From an uncultured Clostridia bacterium (lineage in GTDB: Bacteria; Bacillota; Clostridia; Oscillospirales; Acutalibacteraceae), in the NCBI GenBank assembly GCA_945221685.1, contig CALYNN010000066.1, positions 1-8,181 on the forward strand: a DNA stretch of 8,181 nt, read 5' to 3'. Shown one piece after another: positions 1 through 4,671 of this stretch (positions within the stretch are counted from its first letter, which is position 1; each line of letters opens with the position of its first letter). A program made the position numbers and the translations under genes. Under the pieces are notes generated by a model that saw nothing but the letters and a program-made list of their open reading frames with translations, did not search any database and was not told the origin of the DNA.

Positions 1-390
1 GACCTTAAGGAGCTTAATATGGACGGCTACTACAAAATGATTGAAACCGTTACAAAGGCTTATCCTAATTTCAAGGTAATTGCAACAACTCTCCGTACAG
101 TTAAAACCGCTACCGTAAACGATTGGAAGGCAATTTGCTGGGCAGACGGAAAAATCTATAATTCCCTTGAGTTCCCCGGTCTTGAAATTCTCGACCGCGT
201 AGGCGGCGGCGACAGCTTCGCTTCGGGACTTATTTACGGACTTATGACCTATCAGGACGCTCAAAAGGCAGTTAACTACGGCGTTGTTCACGGAGCTCTT
301 GCAATGACCACCCCCGGCGACACCTCTATGGCTTCGCTTAAAGAGGTTGAGGCAAAGGTTAACGGCGCAGGCGCAAGAGTTCAGAGATAA
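1..390 (+). CDS. kdgK: PfkB-family sugar kinase, probable 2-keto-3-deoxygluconate kinase (3' part only)
   Basis: The reading frame is open from base 1 (first codons read DLKELN), so the 5' part lies outside the window; the 129 codons present are the C-terminal part of a kinase usually about 310-340 residues long. The stretch DRVGGGDSFASGLIYG at 193-240 is the second PfkB signature: the Asp encoded at 211-213 is the expected catalytic base, and the Gly run before it forms the anion hole that binds phosphate. The form VGGGD instead of the common TGAGD is typical of KDG kinases as I know them. This enzyme class phosphorylates 2-keto-3-deoxygluconate to KDPG with ATP in the cytoplasm. The next gene, KDPG aldolase, begins 36 bases downstream and uses exactly that product, which supports the substrate call. 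Family assignment is firm; substrate specificity is inferred from motif and neighbour, with fructokinase or another PfkB sugar kinase as the alternative. Confidence 0.85.
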   Translation, partial: DLKELNMDGYYKMIETVTKAYPNFKVIATTLRTVKTATVNDWKAICWADGKIYNSLEFPGLEILDRVGGGDSFASGLIYGLMTYQDAQKAVNYGVVHGALAMTTPGDTSMASLKEVEAKVNGAGARVQR

Positions 391-426
391 TATTTTTACT
401 GACAAAAAATTTTAGGAGAAAGAAAA

Positions 427-1086
427 ATGGCAAATAAAATTGAAACACTTGCAAAAATTCAGGAGGTTGGAATTGTTGCAGTTGTAAGAGCAACCTCAAT
501 TGAGCAGGCGGAGAAGATTACAGACGCCTGCATTGCCGGCGGAGTTGCGGCTATTGAGCTTACCTTTACCGTGCCCCACGCCGACAAGCTTATTGAAGCT
601 ATGAAGGCAAAGTACAGCAGCGGTGAAATCATAATCGGCGCAGGCACGGTTATGGACGCTGCAACTGCAAGAATTGCTATTCTTGCCGGAGCCGAATACA
701 TTGTTTCACCGTATTTTGACCCTGAAACAGTAAAAACCTGCAACCGCTACGGTGTACCCTCTATGCCCGGTATTTATACTCCTACCGAGGCAGTTCACGC
801 TATGGAGTGCGGTGCAGATGTGCTTAAGGTTTTCCCCGGAGATATTGCAGGTCCTGCATTTATTAAGGATATTCACGGTCCTATTCCCAACGCTGTTATG
901 ATGCCGTCAGGCGGCGTTGATGTTGATAATGTTAAGGACTGGATTAAGGCAGGAGCCATTGCCTGCGGTGCAGGCTCGTCGCTTATTGCAGGTGCTAAAA
1001 CCGGCGACTACGACAGAATTACCGAAACAGGTAAGCTGTTTGTTCAGCGTATTAAGGAAGCAAGAGCCGAAATGGCTTCAAAATAA
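427..1086 (+). CDS. eda: KDPG aldolase (2-dehydro-3-deoxyphosphogluconate aldolase; possibly also KHG aldolase)
   Basis: A 219-residue class I (Schiff base) aldolase, full length for the family (about 205-220). It cleaves 2-keto-3-deoxy-6-phosphogluconate into pyruvate and glyceraldehyde-3-phosphate, the last step of Entner-Doudoroff and hexuronate breakdown, in the cytoplasm. Visible hallmarks in order: GIVAVVR at 15-21; IELTFTVP at 43-50 with Glu44 as the probable catalytic acid/base; GAGTV at 71-75; SPYFD at 94-98; MPG at 113-115; VLKVFPG at 132-138 with Lys134 as the Schiff-base lysine; PSGGV at 160-164, the phosphate-binding strand-turn; and GAGSSL at 181-186. An AGGAGA box at 414-419 sits 7 bases before the ATG, fixing the start. 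It follows the KDG kinase by 36 bases with no terminator between them, so the two are very likely one operon for sugar-acid use. No terminator is visible after it either, so transcription may run on into the redox genes. Confidence 0.95.
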   Translation: MANKIETLAKIQEVGIVAVVRATSIEQAEKITDACIAGGVAAIELTFTVPHADKLIEAMKAKYSSGEIIIGAGTVMDAATARIAILAGAEYIVSPYFDPETVKTCNRYGVPSMPGIYTPTEAVHAMECGADVLKVFPGDIAGPAFIKDIHGPIPNAVMMPSGGVDVDNVKDWIKAGAIACGAGSSLIAGAKTGDYDRITETGKLFVQRIKEARAEMASK

Positions 1087-1120
1087 TTATGTGCTTAGCT
1101 GATGATTATTGATACTCGAC

Positions 1121-1127
1121 GGAAGGG
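1121..1127 (+). promoter_or_regulatory. Ribosome binding site that decides the Hrb start
   Basis: GGAAGGG lies 7 bases before the ATG at 1135. The frame also has an earlier ATG at 1102, but no purine-rich box precedes that one, and the 11 residues it would add (MIIDTRRKGKV) precede the point where flavin reductase homology starts. I therefore take 1135 as the start. Confidence 0.65.
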
Positions 1128-1134
1128 AAAAGTT

Positions 1135-1737
1135 ATGGACGAAAAGGTAATGTTTAATTTAAGCTACGGGCTTTTTGTTTTAACTGCAAAAAACGGCGAA
1201 AAGGATAATGGCTGTATTGTTAACACCGTAATTCAGGTAACAAGCCAGCCAAACAGAATTATTGCAGTTGTAAACAAAGCAAATTACACCCACGATATGA
1301 TTGCCGAAACAGGGGAATTTAATGTATCTGTTTTAAGTGAAAAGGCGGAGTTTGAAACCTTTAAGCACTGGGGCTTTCAAAGCGGCGCCGATACCGACAA
1401 GCTTATCGGCATTGAATATGCCCGCAGTGCAAACGGTTTAATTTATCTGCTTAATCAGGTTAATTCATATATGTCTGCAAAGGTTTGCGACAAAATTGAT
1501 TTAGGTACTCATACAATGTTTATTGCCGATGTAACCGACGGCCAGGTGCTTTCAGGTGACAGCTCTGCCACCTATGCTTATTATCATAAGAATATTAAGC
1601 CTTCACAAAAGCCGGCGGCGAAAAAAGGATTTATCTGCACTGTGTGCGGCTATGTTTACGAGGGTGAGGAATTGCCCGAGGATTTCATATGCCCCCTTTG
1701 CAAGCATCCGGCATCGGACTTTAAACCGTTGGATTAA
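1135..1737 (+). CDS. hrb: High-molecular-weight rubredoxin: flavin reductase-like domain fused to a rubredoxin domain
   Basis: A 200-residue two-domain redox protein. Residues about 1-150 look like the FMN-binding flavin reductase-like fold (split barrel): LSYGLFVLTAKNG near the N-terminus, a central FNVSVLSE, and GTHTMFIADV late in the domain. A Lys/Pro/Ala-rich linker (SQKPAAKKG) leads to a rubredoxin module with the iron ligands Cys168-X2-Cys171 and Cys186-X2-Cys189. The architecture matches Hrb of acetogens such as Moorella, where it carries electrons from NAD(P)H-linked donors to rubrerythrin or flavodiiron proteins in oxygen, peroxide and nitric oxide defence. Rubrerythrin follows after 22 bases, which supports that role here. 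The rubredoxin module is short: only 14 residues separate the two CXXC pairs, like the rubrerythrin tail and unlike free rubredoxins (about 29). The start at 1135 is chosen over 1102 because of the RBS. Domain calls are firm; the exact partner is inferred. Confidence 0.85.
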   Translation: MDEKVMFNLSYGLFVLTAKNGEKDNGCIVNTVIQVTSQPNRIIAVVNKANYTHDMIAETGEFNVSVLSEKAEFETFKHWGFQSGADTDKLIGIEYARSANGLIYLLNQVNSYMSAKVCDKIDLGTHTMFIADVTDGQVLSGDSSATYAYYHKNIKPSQKPAAKKGFICTVCGYVYEGEELPEDFICPLCKHPASDFKPLD

Positions 1738-1759
1738 AATTATTTAAGGAGGAAAAATT

Positions 1760-2296
1760 ATGAGTAAGTACGCAGGAACACAAACAGAAAAAAATCTTCA
1801 GGCGGCTTTTGCAGGCGAGTCTGAGGCAAGAAACAAGTACACCTACTTTGCTTCTGTTGCAAAGAAGGAGGGTTATCAGCAGATTTCCGCCCTGTTCCAA
1901 AAAACTGCCGATAACGAAAAGGAACACGCAAAAATGTGGTTCAAGGAATTAAACGGCATCGGCGACACTGCACAGAATCTTGAGGCGGCAGCAGAGGGCG
2001 AAAATTACGAGTGGACCGATATGTACGACGGCTTTGCAAAGACTGCCGAGGAGGAAGGCTTCCCGGAGCTTGCGGCAAAATTCCGTCTTGTTGCCGCTAT
2101 CGAAAAGCACCACGAGGAGCGTTACCGTGCACTTCTTAAGAATGTTGAAACTGCACAGGTATTTGAAAGAAGCGAGGTTAAGGTTTGGGAATGCCGTAAC
2201 TGCGGCCACATTGTAGTGGGCACAAAGGCTCCCGAAATCTGCCCCACCTGCGCTCATCCCCAAAGCTTCTTTGAAATCAGCGCAGAGAATTATTAA
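1760..2296 (+). CDS. rbr: Rubrerythrin (non-haem diiron peroxidase)
   Basis: A 178-residue protein, close to the usual rubrerythrin size. Residues 1-130 are a ferritin-like four-helix bundle: [10 protein letters not shown] at 18-27 with Glu20, NEKEHA at 52-57 giving the Glu53-X2-His56 pair, an acidic cluster at 97-99 just before GF, and [10 protein letters not shown] at 113-122 giving the Glu115-X2-His118 pair. Together these supply the diiron ligands. Residues 140-171 are the C-terminal rubredoxin-like domain with Cys145-X2-Cys148 and Cys161-X2-Cys164 binding a single iron. The enzyme reduces hydrogen peroxide to water in the cytoplasm of anaerobes, taking electrons through rubredoxin-type carriers. 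The gene upstream, a flavin reductase-rubredoxin fusion, is a natural electron donor and is probably co-transcribed. A full AAGGAGG box at 1746-1752, 7 bases before the ATG, suggests high expression, common for this gene. A strong terminator follows 19 bases after the stop. Confidence 0.97.
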   Translation: MSKYAGTQTEKNLQAAFAGESEARNKYTYFASVAKKEGYQQISALFQKTADNEKEHAKMWFKELNGIGDTAQNLEAAAEGENYEWTDMYDGFAKTAEEEGFPELAAKFRLVAAIEKHHEERYRALLKNVETAQVFERSEVKVWECRNCGHIVVGTKAPEICPTCAHPQSFFEISAENY

Positions 2297-2315
2297 TACA
2301 TAAATGCAATCCGTT

Positions 2316-2347
2316 CAGGGTCTGAAGCAATTCAGGCCCTGTTTTTT
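2316..2347 (+). terminator. Intrinsic terminator after rubrerythrin
   Basis: An 11-bp stem (CAGGGTCTGAA at 2316-2326 with TTCAGGCCCTG at 2331-2341, one G-U wobble) closes a GCAA tetraloop of the stable GNRA type and is followed at once by six T residues (2342-2347). This is a textbook rho-independent terminator that ends the redox transcript and separates it from the small gene downstream. Confidence 0.93.
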
Positions 2348-2354
2348 ATATTGT

Positions 2355-2382
2355 AACACTTTTTCTCTGCGGGCATAGGATG
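2355..2382 (+). promoter_or_regulatory. Candidate promoter for the small Cys-rich gene (tentative, sporulation sigma-like)
   Basis: A terminator ends at 2347 and the next gene starts at 2412, so a promoter must lie in these 65 bases if the gene is transcribed independently. No good sigma-A pair is visible: the TTGTAA at 2351-2356 has only a poor TAGGAT 19 bases on. The sequence does contain AACA (2355-2358) and, 15 bases later, CATAGGATG (2374-2382). This resembles the AC ... CATAnnnTA layout of the Bacillus mother-cell factor sigma-K, and the -10 half fits sigma-E as well. The motif is short and can arise by chance. Confidence 0.25.
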
Positions 2383-2397
2383 TTGTAGAAAAGAGAA

Positions 2398-2404
2398 AAG
2401 GAGG
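2398..2404 (+). promoter_or_regulatory. Strong ribosome binding site of the small Cys-rich gene
   Basis: A perfect AAGGAGG lies 7 bases before the ATG at 2412. It is as strong as the rubrerythrin site and is the main evidence, besides composition, that the short frame that follows is a real, translated gene. Confidence 0.88.
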
Positions 2405-2411
2405 TTGCGTT

Positions 2412-2537
2412 ATGGGTTGCGGATGCAATAATTTCGGCTGTGGCGGTTCATCTTGGATCATCATTCTGATTATAATCTTACTCCTTTGCGGAGGCTGCGG
2501 CGGTTGCGGTAACAACGATTGCGGCTGCGGTTGCTGA
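2412..2537 (+). CDS. Small Cys/Gly-rich single-span protein, 41 residues (chorion-like high-cysteine type)
   Basis: The protein starts MGCGCNNFGCGG, continues with a hydrophobic stretch at 15-25 (WIIILIIILLL) and ends in a second Cys/Gly-rich segment finishing DCGCGC. Nine of 41 residues are Cys and twelve are Gly; there is no Lys, Arg or His. The layout is two cysteine-rich ends around one short membrane-type helix. A perfect AAGGAGG box precedes the ATG at ideal spacing, the gene is bounded by a terminator on each side, and the composition is far from chance. Many Clostridia encode small proteins of this look; I recall the automated name 'chorion class high-cysteine protein' for some of them, and there is also a loose likeness to the small YjcZ-type sporulation proteins, but I cannot verify membership here. 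Function is unknown. The Cys-rich ends could bind metal or form disulfide crosslinks at the membrane or spore surface; this is speculation. Convergent with galM. Confidence 0.82.
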   Translation: MGCGCNNFGCGGSSWIIILIIILLLCGGCGGCGNNDCGCGC

Positions 2538-2580
2538 TTTGTGTTTAAAGCCGTGTAAGCGTATAACTTAATAAAACGGC

Positions 2581-2612
2581 AATGCCGCAGAAGCCTACGC
2601 TTCTGCGGCATT
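2581..2612. terminator. Bidirectional terminator between the small gene and galM
   Basis: A perfect 14-bp inverted repeat (AATGCCGCAGAAGC at 2581-2594 with GCTTCTGCGGCATT at 2599-2612) with a 4-base loop lies between two convergent genes. On the minus strand it is followed shortly by TTTTATTAA, the better U-rich tail, so it should end galM transcription well. On the plus strand the tail is AT-rich (ATTACATATTTAT) without a clean T run, so termination of the small gene relies on stem strength. No other gene is visible in 2538-2631. Confidence 0.85.
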
Positions 2613-2631
2613 ATTACATATTTATCAAATA

Positions 2632-3684
2632 TTAAAATGTCGAAAATCTAAATTCCGTTACCGTTTTAAATTCCTCGTTGGGTTCAACATATTTGAAGGG
2701 GAAATTTGAATGGTTAACAGAGTCGGGGTAAAACTGCGTTTCAAGGGCGGCGCCTCGGCGGTAAGTGACCTTGCTTTCGCCCTTTCCTAAATCTCCGTCC
2801 TTATCAAGCCAGCCGCCGCAGTAAAGCTGAATACCGGGCAAATCTGTCCATACCTCCATTTTTCTTCCGCTTTCCTCATCTGCAAGAATAGCCGCCTGCG
2901 CCGATTTTCCTATTTCCTTATTGTAAAGGCAGTAGTTATTATCGTAGCCTATTGAGTCGATAACCGCGCTGAATGGCTCGTCAATTCTGTCGCCGATTTT
3001 GTGCATTTTGGAAAAATCAAGCATAGTGCCCTTAAGCTCACAAAGCTCGCCGGTGGGAAGCTGGTCGCCGTCGGTTTGCGTAAATTTGTCTGCGTTAATT
3101 TGAAGCAGATGATTTTCCACTGTTTCGTTAGCCTTGCAGGAAAGATTGAAATAAGCGTGGTTTGTTGGATTTGCAACTGTTTTTTTGTCTGATTTAACGG
3201 AATATTCGAGGCGAAGCGTGTTGCTGTCCGTTAGGGTATATTTAACCTTCATATTAAAATTGCCGGGGAAGCCGTCCTCCATATCGGGAGAAAAGAAGCT
3301 AAACTCAACGCTGTTGTCTCCGGCCTCCTGCGCTTTCCAAAGATTAAAGCTGAAGCGTCCGCCGCCGTGGAGCGTCCAGCTACCCTGATTTTTCGGAGTG
3401 TTGTATGTAACGCCGTCAATGGAAAATTTTGCGTCTCTTATCCTGTTTGCGTATCTTCCTACAATAAGTCCCTGATAGCCTAAATCGGGATTTGTGTATG
3501 GCTTCGGCTCGTCAAAGCCTAAAACAACATCGCCTAAAACGCCGTTTCTGTCGGGCATTTTAAGTGACTGAATACCTGCGCCCAAGGTCATAAGCGAAAC
3601 GCTTGCACCGTTTTTGTTTGTAATTGTATAAAGCTCAACCTCTTTGCCGTCAAGCTTTCCGAACACGGATTTTTTAATGCTCAT
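2632..3684 (-). CDS. galM: Aldose 1-epimerase (galactose mutarotase)
   Basis: A 350-residue protein, normal for the family. It interconverts alpha and beta anomers of glucose, galactose and related aldoses, feeding the Leloir pathway and sugar kinases. Landmarks: GRYANRI at 76-82 with Arg81; LHGG at 105-108 with His106; NPTNHAYFNL at 172-181 with His176, the likely catalytic acid; GYDNNYCL at 246-253 with Asp248, a sugar-binding residue; and ALETQFYPDSVNH at 313-325 with Glu315, the likely catalytic base. All key residues appear present, so it should be active. There is no signal peptide, so it is cytoplasmic. The start has a GAGAGG box about 9 bases upstream and a good promoter further up. 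It is transcribed alone, divergent from the cell-wall operon and convergent with the small Cys-rich gene. Proximity to the KDG genes is compatible with a sugar-use neighbourhood but does not prove shared control. Confidence 0.95.
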   Translation of the reverse strand: MSIKKSVFGKLDGKEVELYTITNKNGASVSLMTLGAGIQSLKMPDRNGVLGDVVLGFDEPKPYTNPDLGYQGLIVGRYANRIRDAKFSIDGVTYNTPKNQGSWTLHGGGRFSFNLWKAQEAGDNSVEFSFFSPDMEDGFPGNFNMKVKYTLTDSNTLRLEYSVKSDKKTVANPTNHAYFNLSCKANETVENHLLQINADKFTQTDGDQLPTGELCELKGTMLDFSKMHKIGDRIDEPFSAVIDSIGYDNNYCLYNKEIGKSAQAAILADEESGRKMEVWTDLPGIQLYCGGWLDKDGDLGKGESKVTYRRGAALETQFYPDSVNHSNFPFKYVEPNEEFKTVTEFRFSTF

Positions 3685-3722
3685 AAAAAGCTACCTCTCT
3701 ATAATGAATTTGTTATAATGTA

Positions 3723-3751
3723 AGTATATTCCAAAACAAAAATAATTTCAA
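3723..3751 (-). promoter_or_regulatory. galM: Sigma-A type promoter of galM
   Basis: Read on the minus strand, TTGAAA (3751-3746) and TATACT (3728-3723) are separated by exactly 17 bases, each matching the consensus at 5 of 6 positions. The expected transcript start is near 3716, giving a leader of about 30 bases before the galM ATG with its RBS inside. Two copies of CATTATA (minus strand, 3720-3714 and 3706-3700) overlap the expected start region. Confidence 0.8.
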
Positions 3752-3758
3752 CAACTTT

Positions 3759-3769
3759 AACAAATTGTT
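3759..3769. repeat. Small inverted repeat between the divergent promoters
   Basis: AACAA-A-TTGTT is a perfect 5-bp palindrome with a 1-base centre, placed 7 bases upstream of the galM -35 box and about 50 bases upstream of the fha operon -35 box. It could be a regulator site, but it is short and lies in AT-rich DNA where such palindromes occur by chance. Confidence 0.25.
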
Positions 3770-3817
3770 TTATCACGGTAAACATTTTGAATTTACGGTT
3801 AATTTTCGGCAAAAGAT

Positions 3818-3846
3818 TTGACCTTTACTGATATAATGTATATAAT
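3818..3846 (+). promoter_or_regulatory. Sigma-A type promoter of the fha-rodA-pbp operon
   Basis: TTGACC (3818-3823) and a perfect TATAAT (3841-3846) are separated by 17 bases, giving 11 of 12 consensus matches. The expected transcript start is near 3853, with a leader of about 45 bases before the first gene. It is the best promoter in the window and marks the start of the cell-wall operon, whose genes are then packed with tiny gaps or overlaps. Confidence 0.88.
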
Positions 3847-3884
3847 TAATATGCAAAATCATCATATTATATATTTAGATGTGT

Positions 3885-3890
3885 AAGGAG
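3885..3890 (+). promoter_or_regulatory. Ribosome binding site that points to a TTG start for the FHA gene
   Basis: AAGGAG lies 9 bases before an in-frame TTG at 3900. The only upstream ATG in the frame (3879) would place this box inside the coding region and has no RBS of its own, so TTG at 3900 is the likelier start. The next gene uses the same arrangement. Confidence 0.65.
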
Positions 3891-3899
3891 CTGTTGAGC

Positions 3900-4658
3900 T
3901 TGGATATAATTAATTCCATAGGCGCAGGAGTTTTGCGCTATGCTTTGCCGGTGCTGGCAATAGTAATTATTTTAACCTGTGTTATTTCTCTTTTCAGAAA
4001 CAGACCCCGTCTTCATAAAATGGCTCAGCTGGTTGACGAAGGCGACGGCTCGATCATTGATATTGACAGGTGGGAAATCTCCATTGGCAAAAGTAAATCA
4101 AACGATGTGGTTTTGCCTGTTGAAAGTGTTTCCCGTTTTCACGCTGTTATATCAAAGCGGCAAAAGGAGTGGGTTATAACCGATACCTTTTCAAAAACAG
4201 GCGTATCCGTTAACGGCAGGCAGATTGAAAACAAATCGGTTATAGAGGACGGAGATGTTATCCAAATAGGCACGGTAAGGCTGAAATTTGTTTGCGCCGA
4301 CGCCGTTTCCGCCAAGGCGAAAAGCGAAATAAGAACGGCGGCATCGGAGCTGAAGCAAAAAAGCAGCAATGTTGCATACGCGGTGTTGGTTGATGTTAAA
4401 ACCCACAAGCCTATATATCTTCGCAAAAAGGATGTGCTTATCGGCAGAGGCGAGGACGCTGATATAAGAATAGGACTCGATACCGTAAGCAACCGCCACG
4501 CACGAATTCACCAAACCTCTCGCGGCTGGGCGTTGTCGGACTTAAACAGCCATAACGGCACAAAGCTAAACGGCAGAATTATTACTCAGCCGCAGCTTAT
4601 TTTTGATGAGGATATTATAACCTTCGGAGAAAGAGTATTTGTATTTTACGAAAGATAG
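3900..4658 (+). CDS. Membrane-anchored protein with two FHA domains
   Basis: From the TTG start the protein has 252 residues (259 if ATG 3879 is used). Residues about 11-32 form one membrane helix (VLRYALPVLAIVIILTCVIS), followed by basic residues (RNRPRLHK), which suggests a cytoplasmic C-terminal part. FHA domain 1 spans about 55-125: GKSKSND at 63-69, SRFH at 78-81, VNGR at 104-107. FHA domain 2 spans about 175-250 and is canonical: GRGEDAD at 182-188, SNRHA at 197-201, DLNSHNGTKLNGR at 214-226. FHA domains bind phosphothreonine peptides. The gene leads an operon with a SEDS glycosyltransferase and a class B PBP and its stop codon overlaps the next RBS, so it probably recruits or regulates that pair in response to Ser/Thr kinase signalling, much as FhaA/FhaB do in actinobacteria. 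No kinase is in the window. Domain calls are firm; the role is inferred from context. Confidence 0.9.
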   Translation: MDIINSIGAGVLRYALPVLAIVIILTCVISLFRNRPRLHKMAQLVDEGDGSIIDIDRWEISIGKSKSNDVVLPVESVSRFHAVISKRQKEWVITDTFSKTGVSVNGRQIENKSVIEDGDVIQIGTVRLKFVCADAVSAKAKSEIRTAASELKQKSSNVAYAVLVDVKTHKPIYLRKKDVLIGRGEDADIRIGLDTVSNRHARIHQTSRGWALSDLNSHNGTKLNGRIITQPQLIFDEDIITFGERVFVFYER

Positions 4659-4661
4659 GAG
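4657..4661 (+). promoter_or_regulatory. Ribosome binding site deciding the TTG start of rodA
   Basis: AGGAG overlaps the stop codon of the FHA gene (4656-4658) and lies 10 bases before a TTG at 4672. The next in-frame ATG is at 4693 (residue 8) and lacks a nearby box, so TTG is preferred. The overlap suggests translational coupling to the FHA gene. Confidence 0.65.
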
Positions 4662-4671
4662 CTGAAGAACA

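Noticed and set aside
459..743. A 94-residue minus-strand frame opposite the KDPG aldolase gene.
   Set aside because: It lies wholly inside a clear, conserved gene on the other strand and shows no RBS or recognisable domain.
1102..1134. An N-terminal extension of Hrb from ATG 1102.
   Set aside because: There is no RBS before 1102, and the added residues MIIDTRRKGKV fall outside flavin reductase homology; GGAAGGG supports 1135.
2550..2580. A GCCGT...ACGGC pairing just before the galM/small-gene terminator.
   Set aside because: It has only 5 base pairs with a 21-base loop; it is far weaker than the adjacent 14-bp hairpin and has no sign of function.
2315..2611. A 98-residue minus-strand open frame rich in Pro and Gln (QPPQPP runs).
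   Set aside because: It is the antisense image of the Cys/Gly-rich small gene plus the two terminator hairpins; the Pro/Gln bias mirrors Gly/Cys codons on the other strand, and it spans both terminators.
3714..3719. Plus-strand TATAAT boxes at 3714 and at 3832 as alternative promoters.
   Set aside because: Neither has a -35-like hexamer at 16-18 bases upstream, whereas TTGACC-N17-TATAAT at 3818-3846 does; the extra copies reflect AT-rich DNA.
4139..4514. Two overlapping minus-strand frames of 107-117 residues opposite the FHA gene.
   Set aside because: Both are antisense shadows of the well-supported FHA domains; they lack ribosome binding sites and recognisable motifs.
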